DNA of 13,234 nucleotides. Origin: Armatimonadota bacterium (GTDB lineage Bacteria; Armatimonadota; Armatimonadia; Armatimonadales; Armatimonadaceae). Positions 1 to 6,461 of the stretch are shown here, one piece after another; positions within the stretch are counted from its first letter, which is position 1; the number at the start of each line of letters is the position of its first letter. The DNA is taken from NCBI GenBank assembly GCA_014381035.1, contig JACMIS010000400.1, positions 1 to 13,234 of the forward strand, given 5' to 3'. The position numbers and the translations under genes were made by a program. A model generated the notes under the pieces. It was not told the DNA's origin. It made no database searches and saw only the letters and a list, made by a program, of their open reading frames with translations.

Positions 1-834
1 GCCTACTGTTCCGGTCCCAACGGAACCGACAAGTATTACGACGATAACCAATGGATCGTCCTTGCCGACCTGGAAGCTTTCGAGGCGACACGGGACCGTT
101 CGTTTTTGAGGGAAGCCTGGGCTACACAAAAATTCGTGCTGAGTGGGTGGGACGAGAAGCTGGGCGGGGGGATCTATTGGGACCTCAAACATCAGACAAA
201 AAATACTTGCTCCAATGCCCCGGCTGCGGCGTCGGCGTTACGCCTGTATCAACTCACCAAGGACAAGGAGCAGTTGAAGTGGGCGATCAAGATCCGGGAC
301 TGGGTAAAAGCAAATTTACGGGACGAAGATGGTCTGTACTGGGACAATATGCGGCTCGATGGAAACATCGAAAAAACGAAATGGTCGTACAACACCGCGT
401 TGATGATCCGTACCGATGTACTGTTCTACCAATTGACCGGCGATAAAGCGTCTCTCGTTTCCGCTCGCCAGAGTGCCGATACCGGACTTGCCGCCTGGAC
501 TGATCCTGCTACAGGTTCCTTGCACAAGACGGATGCCTCCCCGATCTTCACCCATCTTTTCTGCGAGGCACTACTACGCCTCTATGATGTGACGAAAGAC
601 AAAAAGTACCTCGAAGCCGCCCAAAAAGAGGCAGATTTCTCCTACCGCTTCGCCCGCGATCCCAAGGGCGGGTATTGGAACGACTGGAACGCCAAAGAGC
701 ATCCTGCCGACGAACGCAAAAAATTGATCGTCAATGCTTCGGCGGCTCGCCTTTTCTGGCTCCTTGCTCCTTATCCAGAAGCCGGAAAAGCGGGAACACC
801 GATGCCACGTTCCGGCGTAAAAAATGTGCTATGA
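1..834 (+). CDS. Glycoside hydrolase family 76-like protein (5' partial)
   Basis: The frame is open from base 1, so the true start lies outside the window; 277 codons plus a TGA stop are present. Residues 12-18 of the fragment read YYDDNQW. GH76 enzymes (alpha-1,6-mannanases and relatives) carry their catalytic pair as two adjacent aspartates in such a motif, here fragment residues 14-15. The rest is rich in Trp, Tyr and Gly and has helix-pair repeats (for example GGGIYWDLK, GLYWDNMR and GGYWNDWN), as expected for an (alpha/alpha)6 barrel. The likely role is hydrolysis of alpha-linked mannan or a related polysaccharide outside the cytoplasm, but any signal peptide is missing from view. The stop overlaps the start of the next gene by ATGA. 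Other (alpha/alpha)6-barrel glycosidases are the main alternative. Confidence 0.8.
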   Translation, partial: AYCSGPNGTDKYYDDNQWIVLADLEAFEATRDRSFLREAWATQKFVLSGWDEKLGGGIYWDLKHQTKNTCSNAPAAASALRLYQLTKDKEQLKWAIKIRDWVKANLRDEDGLYWDNMRLDGNIEKTKWSYNTALMIRTDVLFYQLTGDKASLVSARQSADTGLAAWTDPATGSLHKTDASPIFTHLFCEALLRLYDVTKDKKYLEAAQKEADFSYRFARDPKGGYWNDWNAKEHPADERKKLIVNASAARLFWLLAPYPEAGKAGTPMPRSGVKNVL

Positions 835-1349
835 GTGGACAAAACAACGGGGGCACGGTTCACCCCAATTTTGACTGGACCGCGCTTATCGCGGATCGCA
901 AGATCAAAGAAGCGATGGATGCGGGCGAGTTCGACAACCTGGCGGGCAAAGGTGAACCGATCCGCATCGAGGATGATCCGTTTACCCCGCCCGAGGTGCG
1001 TGTGGCGCACAAACTGCTGAAAAATGCGAATGCCCTTCCGCAGTGGTTGCAGCTGGAAAAAGACATCGAACGCGAACGGGCGGCAGTTCCTTCCTATATC
1101 GAACGCGGTTTTCGCGCCATTTTACAAGGCAAGAATCAGGTATCGAAAGAACGGATCGCGACGCGATTTCGTGCCGAAGTGCGCGACCGAATGGATCTGG
1201 TCAACACCCTGATTCTCAAGTACAACGAAATAACACCGGGATCATTGCAACGCATTTTCGCGCCGTTCGCGATCAAGCGGGAGCTGGCTACGCTGGACGA
1301 GCGTGTCGCGGAAATGATCGGCTCATCCGCTCCCGTGAGCGGGCGGTAG
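831..1349 (+). CDS. DUF1992 / DnaJ-homologue subfamily C member 28 domain protein
   Basis: This 172-residue protein matches the DUF1992 (DJC28 conserved domain) family. The signature is LAGKGEP at residues 37-43, followed by a D-P-F-x-P segment and a Lys/Asn-rich helix ending LPQWLQLEKDIE near residue 80. It has no J domain, membrane segment or signal peptide, so it should be cytosolic. The family's biochemical role is not established. The open frame extends upstream to 675, but that part overlaps the GH76 gene and looks non-coding. I chose the ATG at 831 because it overlaps the GH76 stop as ATGA and conserved sequence begins soon after. No Shine-Dalgarno motif precedes it, so translation probably depends on coupling. 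Its 3' end overlaps the convergent channel gene by 27 bases. Confidence 0.85.
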   Translation: MSGQNNGGTVHPNFDWTALIADRKIKEAMDAGEFDNLAGKGEPIRIEDDPFTPPEVRVAHKLLKNANALPQWLQLEKDIERERAAVPSYIERGFRAILQGKNQVSKERIATRFRAEVRDRMDLVNTLILKYNEITPGSLQRIFAPFAIKRELATLDERVAEMIGSSAPVSGR

Positions 1350-2297
1350 CGCGAGCAAGAGTTCCCGCGACAGTGCCATGACGGAAGATTTGTCGTGGTG
1401 CAACTTCAGACGGTTTGCAAGATCATTCAACGCCTCGTTGATGATGTTCTTCGTCGCTTCCGCTTGCAGCAGTAACGCACCGCGCTCCGGCACATCTTCC
1501 GGACAGAGCCGTTCGATGGTGTTGTGTACCTCGCAGAAAGTGAACGCCGCCGCCAGCCAGGAATCCTGCTCTGTTTGAGAGCGGTAAAACGCGAGCACCG
1601 GGTAGGATCGATGTGATTCCAGCAGTTCCGCTCCCCATTGCTCCCATTGTGCGAGCAAGCTTTCCAGCGAAGTCCATGCTCCGGCATCGCGGTATTTTTC
1701 CACCAACTTTTGCGCGGAAGTCGGTGCCCCAGTCCGCACATACAGGCGAAGCACCGTTGTTTCGCGCCGCGCGAAGGTCTGGTACAGAGTAGGTAAGTAC
1801 CCGATAACGGTCGCGAGCAACCCGAAGCCTACCCCCGCCTCCATCACACACAGCGTCTTGGTTGCCGCATTCGCCGGTGTCTTGTCCCCGAAGCCCAGCG
1901 TGAAAATGGTGACACCACTCATATACAGATTGTCGCCAAAGTTAGTGGGATGCCCCCCGGCGGGGACCGCTGGCGCAGAATCGAAGCCGAACAAAAGCAG
2001 TGCGAATCCCAAGATCAACAGGTTCGCCCAGAGGACAATCAAAAACATCAGCGCGAGAGGACCGTACACACCGAGCAGGGAATGACGGGCGGGGTTGGTA
2101 TATTTAAGACGGGTTGCAAAAAAACGGCAGATAGCCCATGTGAATCCGAAGTAAAACCGGGTCAGGCGTAGACCGGTTCCGCCGCTTCGCGGGAGTATCA
2201 TGGTCTCGAAGGTGTCGTACAGAACGACGAGTATTATCAGCGCACCGGAAATCGCGGCGGGTAGTTCGAATCCTTGCATTAAACGGTCTGTACCCAT
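1323..2297 (-). CDS. Potassium-channel-like membrane protein (Ion_trans_2 type)
   Basis: The 324-residue protein has hydrophobic segments at about residues 12-35, 74-105 and 150-172. A pore-loop sequence, TLGFGD (residues 133-138), sits between the last two, at the place of the K+ channel filter TVGYGD. This gives one extra N-terminal helix plus a pore module. The C-terminal 150 residues are soluble, helical and rich in Trp, Glu and Leu, with no recognisable RCK/TrkA-N nucleotide-binding motif. It is probably a cation channel of the inner membrane; selectivity and gating are unknown. Two in-frame ATGs fit, at 2297 and 2279, and neither has a good ribosome binding site. The 3' end overlaps the convergent DUF1992 gene. 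A strong hairpin separates it from rpoZ, so it may have its own promoter, but none is clear. Confidence 0.8.
   Translation of the reverse strand: MGTDRLMQGFELPAAISGALIILVVLYDTFETMILPRSGGTGLRLTRFYFGFTWAICRFFATRLKYTNPARHSLLGVYGPLALMFLIVLWANLLILGFALLLFGFDSAPAVPAGGHPTNFGDNLYMSGVTIFTLGFGDKTPANAATKTLCVMEAGVGFGLLATVIGYLPTLYQTFARRETTVLRLYVRTGAPTSAQKLVEKYRDAGAWTSLESLLAQWEQWGAELLESHRSYPVLAFYRSQTEQDSWLAAAFTFCEVHNTIERLCPEDVPERGALLLQAEATKNIINEALNDLANRLKLHHDKSSVMALSRELLLALPPAHGSG
1327..1342. terminator. Small hairpin in overlapping convergent gene ends
   Basis: CCGCTC (1327-1332) pairs with GAGCGG (1337-1342) around the tetraloop CCGT. It lies inside the 27 bases shared by the 3' ends of the DUF1992 gene and the channel gene. 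There is no T-run on either side, so intrinsic termination is only a possibility. Confidence 0.3.
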
Positions 2298-2311
2298 TTA
2301 TTGCAAATGCG

Positions 2312-2349
2312 AACGGGGCGAGCCGCGTAACAATACGGCTCGCCCCGTT
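2312..2349 (-). terminator. Strong hairpin downstream of rpoZ
   Basis: A perfect 14-bp inverted repeat, AACGGGGCGAGCCG (2312-2325) and its complement (2336-2349), encloses a 10-base loop. It starts 20 bases past the rpoZ stop codon and ends before the channel gene, so it probably terminates the regulator-rpoZ transcript on the minus strand. A four-T tract follows on the plus strand, but only an imperfect T-rich stretch follows on the minus strand. It could therefore also block or bound antisense transcription. Confidence 0.7.
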
Positions 2350-2369
2350 TTATCTCGAACCAGGGAAGG

Positions 2370-2843
2370 TCAGACCTCGCTGGCGTCTGACTCGTCGTCC
2401 AATGCGAGCGGATTATCTTCTTCTTCATCCTCTTCCACTTCCGGAAGGAATGTGCCGTCGCTGTCGTCCTCATCATCGCCGAAGACTGCAGCAACATCCG
2501 CATCGCCGCCCAGAAGCGCGCGGGCTTCGGCGATCTTGTCAATATCTTCCGGCATCGCAAGCGGATCGAGCCCCGGAGCCAACTCGACGTTACGGGCACC
2601 AACAACGGCTTGCTCATCGGCGCGGGCTTCACGTCCGGCGAGCGAGTTTTCATCGAACGCGTAGGTGATCTTTCCTGCCGCGATCTCTTCCAACGCGATG
2701 GTAAGCGGGTTGTTGGAATCCGCCGGTGTCACTAATGCGCGGGCACCCTCTTTGAGTTGCTTGGCGCGTTTGGAGGCTAAGATGACCAGTTTGTACTTGC
2801 TGTCAATCGCTTCGTCAATTTTGTCGGGGGACGGATAAATCAT
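2370..2843 (-). CDS. rpoZ: DNA-directed RNA polymerase omega subunit with acidic C-terminal tail
   Basis: The N-terminal 60-65 residues are a clear RpoZ core: MIYPSPDKID at the start, SKYKLVILASKRAKQL at residues 15-30 and NPLTIALEEIAAGKI at 45-59. Omega binds the beta' subunit and helps assemble and stabilise RNA polymerase. The protein is 157 residues long, against roughly 70-100 for most omegas. The extension ends in a 36-residue tail (122-157) with 19 Asp/Glu and no Lys or Arg. The gene lies 45 bases downstream of an HspR-like regulator and is probably cotranscribed with it. AGGA sits 12 bases before the ATG, which is longer than usual spacing. A strong hairpin follows the stop. Confidence 0.92.
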   Translation of the reverse strand: MIYPSPDKIDEAIDSKYKLVILASKRAKQLKEGARALVTPADSNNPLTIALEEIAAGKITYAFDENSLAGREARADEQAVVGARNVELAPGLDPLAMPEDIDKIAEARALLGGDADVAAVFGDDEDDSDGTFLPEVEEDEEEDNPLALDDESDASEV

Positions 2844-2888
2844 GCTTGTTTGCGGTTCCTCACTCGGTAAAGTTGTGCCGAAAGGTTT

Positions 2889-3254
2889 TCATTTGTCGCG
2901 GTTGTACGCGGGTAATAAAGCTAAAACTTCGTTCAGTTCGGTTGGTGGTGCGTCGCTCGACACGGGTCGTTTGACCGGCTCCTGCCCGGATCGCTCCGCG
3001 TGCCAGACGGCTTCCATTTCAAAAATCACTTTGATACCAGCGATGTTGACCTTGCGGTCCTCGGTCAGATAGCGCACACGCGCCAGTCGGTTCAAATCTC
3101 GCGCCGAGTATAGACGGCGACTGGAATCGGTTCGCTTGGGAACCACGATCCCTTCGTCGTCTAAAACGCGCAGAAACCATGCCGGAAGGTCCGCGAGACG
3201 CGCCGCGACACTGATAACATATACCGGTTCGTCGCTTTCGTCCACCGTTTCCAC
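2889..3254 (-). CDS. MerR-family transcriptional regulator, HspR-like
   Basis: The 121-residue protein opens with VYVISVAARLADL (residues 11-23), close to the start of the HspR DNA-binding domain. It is followed by an RRLYSARDLNRLARVRYL segment (residues 46-63) and then NIAGIKVIFEME (70-81), all typical of a MerR/HspR winged helix-turn-helix. The C-terminal tail is short, with no metal or ligand domain. HspR in actinobacteria represses chaperone genes. Here no chaperone gene is in view and the gene leads into rpoZ, so its targets are unknown. The start is GTG at 3254; a second GTG at 3245 is possible. A promoter with an overlapping palindrome lies upstream, consistent with autoregulation. Confidence 0.8.
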   Translation of the reverse strand: METVDESDEPVYVISVAARLADLPAWFLRVLDDEGIVVPKRTDSSRRLYSARDLNRLARVRYLTEDRKVNIAGIKVIFEMEAVWHAERSGQEPVKRPVSSDAPPTELNEVLALLPAYNRDK

Positions 3255-3330
3255 CCGATCTTATCCCGCTCTCGCTTTGTTTGCAGTCCGACCCGATTTA
3301 AGTTCAATAATGGGACCGGCGCAACCGTAT

Positions 3331-3359
3331 ACTGTAGCGCACATATTGTCGTCTGTCAA
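3331..3359 (-). promoter_or_regulatory. Sigma-70-type promoter for the MerR regulator-rpoZ unit
   Basis: On the minus strand a perfect -35 box TTGACA (3359-3354) is followed after 17 bases by TACAGT (3336-3331), which matches TATAAT at 4 of 6 positions. Predicted transcription starts near 3324, about 70 bases before the GTG start. Confidence 0.65.
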
Positions 3360-3369
3360 TAGACAACAA
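3346..3369. promoter_or_regulatory. Palindromic candidate operator over the -35 box
   Basis: TTGTCGTCT (3346-3354) and AGACAACAA (3361-3369) are inverted copies with one mismatch, separated by 6 bases. The symmetric site covers the -35 box of the regulator promoter (3354-3359). It does not match the CTTGAGT-N7-ACTCAAG repeat bound by actinobacterial HspR. Autorepression by the adjacent MerR-type protein is the natural inference. Confidence 0.5.
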
Positions 3370-3389
3370 CATTTTCAGCGACAAAACGA

Positions 3390-3418
3390 TTGCCGTGAAT
3401 CCTTTGGAGCGGTATACT
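3390..3418 (+). promoter_or_regulatory. Sigma-70-type promoter for rlmN
   Basis: TTGCCG (3390-3395), a 17-base spacer and TATACT (3413-3418) form a good promoter on the plus strand. The predicted transcription start is near 3425, only about 8 bases before the rlmN ATG, so the mRNA would be almost leaderless. A second TATACT at 3328-3333 has no good -35 box. Confidence 0.6.
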
Positions 3419-3432
3419 ACCGGTTTGAAACC

Positions 3433-4536
3433 ATGCAAGTCTTAGCCGGAAAAACACAAAGTGAGATCGAAACCCTTGTCACGGAGGCGTTGGGCACACC
3501 CGCTTTTCGAGGGCGTCAGGTCGCGCAAGCCATCTACAAGCGGTTCGTGCGCGATTTTGAGGACATGACCGATCTGCCGCGCGATATCCGCGCCCGGCTC
3601 GTAGAGATGTTCCAACTCGCCCCCTGCCGCGTGACGAAAACCGACTCCGCGCCGGACGGCACCACGAAGTATCTGCTTTCGCTCCCCGACGACGAAGTGA
3701 TGGAGGCGGTTTTCCTGCCCTATGCGGGGCGCACGTCGGTCTGTATATCGTCGCAGGTGGGCTGCCCGATGGCGTGTTCTTTCTGCGCGACCGGCACCGA
3801 GGGCTTGGCACGGAACCTGACGGCGGGCGAGATCGTCGATCAAGTACTTTGTCTGCAATCGCTTCACCCAGATCGCCGTATCTCGCACATCGTCCTGATG
3901 GGCATGGGCGAACCGCTCCTGAACTTCCCCGAGGTCGTGAAAGCGATCCGTATACTCCATGAGGAAGTCGGGATTTCGCTCCGCCACGTCACGGTTTCCA
4001 CCGTCGGCGTCGTCCCGAACATCTACAAATTAGCCGAGGAGGACATGCCGATCACGCTCGCCGTATCGCTCCATGCCCCGAACGACGCGCTACGCTCCGA
4101 ACTGGTCCCGCTCAACGAGAAATACCCCATCGAACGGCTGATGCAAGCGTGCCGTGACTACGTGGCGAAAACGCGCCGCCGGATCACGTTCGAATATGTT
4201 TTGATGGCGGGCGTGAACGATACCGAGAAAGAAGCGCACGAGTTGGGGGCGTTACTGCGGCGCGAACCGCTCGTTTCGGTGAATACGATTCCGTACAATA
4301 CGACCGATGTCGCCTCGCGCTACCGCCGCCCCACTCCGGAAGCGACGCGCCAGTTCCGCGATATTGTCGCCTCCTACGGGGTCGTTATTACCCAGCGTCA
4401 GGAAAAGGGACATCGAATCGCTGCCGCGTGTGGACAACTGAAACGCTCCGCATTAAAACCCGGCTCCGCCATGCGTCCCCTGCCGATGTTTACCGTCGCA
4501 CAAAATATGCCCCTTGAAGCCATACCCGCCGCATGA
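3433..4536 (+). CDS. rlmN: Dual-specificity 23S rRNA/tRNA adenine-C2 methyltransferase RlmN
   Basis: This 367-residue radical SAM enzyme methylates C2 of A2503 in 23S rRNA and, in E. coli, A37 of some tRNAs. The [4Fe-4S] motif is C111, C115 and C118 in GCPMACSFCATG. Other family blocks are HIVLMGMGEPLLN (152-164), VSLHAPND (211-218), the methyl-carrying C333 in AAACGQL, and the N-terminal FRGRQVAQAIYKRF. The usual R-x-G-x-D before the C-terminal cysteine reads QEKGHRIAAACGQL here, a mild variant. The frame stays open upstream to 3136, with an in-frame ATG at 3310. I chose 3433 because family similarity begins soon after it and the length fits. No Shine-Dalgarno is seen. The stop overlaps the next gene by ATGA. 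Confidence 0.95.
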   Translation: MQVLAGKTQSEIETLVTEALGTPAFRGRQVAQAIYKRFVRDFEDMTDLPRDIRARLVEMFQLAPCRVTKTDSAPDGTTKYLLSLPDDEVMEAVFLPYAGRTSVCISSQVGCPMACSFCATGTEGLARNLTAGEIVDQVLCLQSLHPDRRISHIVLMGMGEPLLNFPEVVKAIRILHEEVGISLRHVTVSTVGVVPNIYKLAEEDMPITLAVSLHAPNDALRSELVPLNEKYPIERLMQACRDYVAKTRRRITFEYVLMAGVNDTEKEAHELGALLRREPLVSVNTIPYNTTDVASRYRRPTPEATRQFRDIVASYGVVITQRQEKGHRIAAACGQLKRSALKPGSAMRPLPMFTVAQNMPLEAIPAA

Positions 4537-6419
4537 GTGAATCCGCCGATAACCAGTCTCCGTTAGATACGTCGCCGGATGGCACCTCGCCGCAGAATAC
4601 ATTGCTTCCGCCACAAAGTCAGGCAGAGTGGAGATCACGCATCGCGTCCGCGCCCGGCAAAGACCTTCTGAAATTAGTCCAGCGGGACAAACCTCGCGCC
4701 AGCCGTTTGTTATCCGGCTTTCGCGCCACCCCGGAATCGGTAAAAAACCCCGTCGTCCTGTCGCGTGTCGCGGAAGAGGCGATGAAGCAACCGGGATTCG
4801 CGTCAGAGTTGGCGAGTCTGCCGGGGAGCATTGTCGTAAGTCCCCTCGCCCCTGGCTCCCCCGGAATCGGGGGGCGGACCACTGCGGAAGTCTCTATCAT
4901 CGAGTCCGGTGTACCCGTTCCGGTTCCCCTGGAATTGGAGACTACGGCACCGACGACCAGTCAGAAAGACAACCGACTCCGCGAACAGATCGACAAGCAA
5001 CGCGCCGCGCTGAAAGAAAAGGAAGAGCGAATCAACGCTTTGGAGCGTGACGCCACCCAGGCAAAGCGCGACCTCGCCGCGCTTCGCACCGAACTCGATA
5101 CCGCACGAAAAGCGAAGGAATCCGCCGAAGCCGAGTCCGCGAATTTGCGCCGCCGAGCCGAGCGCGAAGCGCGAGAGAAGGGGAAAGGGAACAGGGAGCA
5201 GGGAACAGGCGAAGCGAAACCCGTTGCGACACCTTCCTCCCCTATCCCGTACCCCCTGTCACCGGTCCCCTACTCCCTTCCTATAGAGGAAGCCTTGCGA
5301 CGACTGCTACGGCGCGGAAAATACGTTGCCGTCGCGGAAGTGTGCAAGGAGGCGATCATGGGCGGGGGGATTCGGGAATCTCCGGCGATGGCACGCGGGG
5401 CGGTATATGCCCTATACGCCGCCGCACTGTACGGTTCTGATGAAGCCGAGCGTGCGGCGGATCAGGATAGCCGCGCCGTGGAATCTTTTTTAGACGCGGG
5501 CGCGGTCGTCGAAGCGACCGAATCGTTCGCACGACTTTTGAGTCAGGCGACATTGCTTCGCTCCACTCTCGCCGACGACGCAACGCTGCTACGGCGGCTG
5601 GTAGCACTTGCCGAGCGGGACAATAAGTTGCCACATATCACGGCGGCATTCCTGCGGGTGCGCATCGTGTCCCCGCAAGGGTTCAACCTGTTACTGGGAT
5701 CACTCCAACGCAAAGTCGGCAAACGGGGCGCGGAGATCGCAGCGAGCCTTTCCGCAACCGCACGGGATCAGAGCGATGCCAGCGGAATCGGTCCTGACGA
5801 AATGATCTCCCTGCCCGGCACCGCCTTGCCACCGCTCTCGCCCCGTAAATTGGCGGACGCGGCGGAAACCGGCGAATCCCGGCTCGTCCTACGGGTGCGC
5901 GACGTGTTGGCAGGAATGCGCTACAGCAGCGACACCAAACAGGCGACTCTCGCCGACGCGCTTTTGTCGGCAGTCGGCGAAATTAGTCGCATCGGCGTGT
6001 TGCCCTACACGACCGCCCCCGGCTTCACCCCGCGATGTGTCATCGTGGACGCGTCGAATGTCGCCCGGCACAACCCCGACCCGCTCGCGATGGACAACTC
6101 GCCCCGCGTTGCCTCACTCCTGATGGTGCGTGATTTTCTTTTTCGCCGCGATTTCTTTCCAGTCTTACTCGTTGCGGATGCGACCCTGCGTTTCCATGTG
6201 GACGATAAAGCGGCATATTTATCGCTGGTCGAGCGCGGCATCATCCGCGAAACACCACCAGGCACCTCCGCCGACGAAACGCTGATCGCCGAAGCCCGCG
6301 AGCGAGACGCGACCCTGATCACCAACGACCGTCTCTCCGAATGGGGCGACGCCGCACGCCGCATCGTCCGCCTCGGCTTCACGCTAACTCCGACAGGAGT
6401 CGCGCTCCTGCCGACATAA
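4533..6419 (+). CDS. Coiled-coil protein with C-terminal NYN/PIN-like nuclease domain
   Basis: The 628-residue protein is probably cytosolic, with no signal peptide or membrane segment. Residues 1-145 are low-complexity and Pro/Ser-rich. Residues 145-218 form a charged coiled coil, followed by a proline-rich linker (219-250). A helical middle at 251-480 looks like repeat helices. The C-terminal region from about 500 resembles NYN/Zc3h12a-type PIN-like ribonucleases: IVDASNV (D506, N509), VADATLR (D549), SADETLIAEA (D581) and LITND (D599), a plausible metal-binding acidic set. RNA cleavage is an inference; I know of no characterised orthologue. The ATGA overlap with rlmN implies cotranscription and translational coupling. 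Two repetitive DNA elements (4858-4873 and 5180-5281) are read in frame inside its linkers. Confidence 0.7.
   Translation: MSESADNQSPLDTSPDGTSPQNTLLPPQSQAEWRSRIASAPGKDLLKLVQRDKPRASRLLSGFRATPESVKNPVVLSRVAEEAMKQPGFASELASLPGSIVVSPLAPGSPGIGGRTTAEVSIIESGVPVPVPLELETTAPTTSQKDNRLREQIDKQRAALKEKEERINALERDATQAKRDLAALRTELDTARKAKESAEAESANLRRRAEREAREKGKGNREQGTGEAKPVATPSSPIPYPLSPVPYSLPIEEALRRLLRRGKYVAVAEVCKEAIMGGGIRESPAMARGAVYALYAAALYGSDEAERAADQDSRAVESFLDAGAVVEATESFARLLSQATLLRSTLADDATLLRRLVALAERDNKLPHITAAFLRVRIVSPQGFNLLLGSLQRKVGKRGAEIAASLSATARDQSDASGIGPDEMISLPGTALPPLSPRKLADAAETGESRLVLRVRDVLAGMRYSSDTKQATLADALLSAVGEISRIGVLPYTTAPGFTPRCVIVDASNVARHNPDPLAMDNSPRVASLLMVRDFLFRRDFFPVLLVADATLRFHVDDKAAYLSLVERGIIRETPPGTSADETLIAEARERDATLITNDRLSEWGDAARRIVRLGFTLTPTGVALLPT
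4858..4873. repeat. GAAT-loop palindrome inside coding sequence
   Basis: CCCCCG (4858-4863), the loop GAAT and CGGGGG (4868-4873) form a perfect 6-bp hairpin, followed by GCGGACC. It shares loop, stem length and right flank with the hairpin at 6433-6448, where the closing pair is A-T instead of G-C. In frame it encodes part of SPLAPGSPGIGG, residues 103-114 of the NYN protein. It looks like a dispersed palindromic element that has settled in a linker. Confidence 0.5.
5180..5281. repeat. Heptad G-run/C-run inverted repeat inside coding sequence
   Basis: GGG triplets start at 5181, 5187, 5194 and 5201, with GG at 5208, giving near-perfect 7-base spacing (units like AGGGAAC and AGGGAGC). After about 30 bases, C-runs follow at 5239, 5246, 5253, 5260 (as CAC), 5267 and 5275, again spaced by about 7. 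The two arms are roughly complementary, so this is a degenerate heptad array in inverted orientation. It is read in frame as a GKGNREQGTG stretch and then a PSSPIPYPLSPVPYSLP linker. The heptad style recalls the short tandemly repeated repetitive sequences of cyanobacteria. Confidence 0.65.
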
Positions 6420-6425
6420 GCATCA

Positions 6426-6454
6426 TGCCCCACCCCCAGAATTGGGGGCGGGCA
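6426..6454. terminator. Bidirectional terminator hairpin with GAAT loop
   Basis: CCCCCA (6433-6438), the loop GAAT and TGGGGG (6443-6448) form the upper stem. After a small asymmetric bulge, TGCCC (6426-6430) pairs with GGGCA (6450-6454), giving 11 bp in all. It fills the 42-base gap between the convergent NYN gene and the ygiC-like gene and probably serves both. CTTTGATTT follows on the plus strand. It is a near-copy of the element at 4858-4873. Confidence 0.65.
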
Positions 6455-6461
6455 CTTTGAT

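Noticed and set aside
1953..1964. C-run/G-run palindrome in the channel gene
   Set aside because: It encodes an ordinary Pro-Ala-Gly-Gly turn and lacks the GAAT loop; probably chance in GC-rich coding DNA.
2200..2664. Ser-rich 154-codon open frame on the plus strand opposite rpoZ
   Set aside because: Its Ser runs are the complement of the Asp/Glu codons of the omega acidic tail, so it is a composition artefact.
3136..3432. N-terminal extension of rlmN up to 3136
   Set aside because: It would overlap the divergent regulator gene, both promoters and the palindrome, and the added residues do not look like RlmN.
3442..3987. 181-codon open frame antisense to rlmN
   Set aside because: It lies wholly inside the unmistakable rlmN gene and has no family features or start signal.
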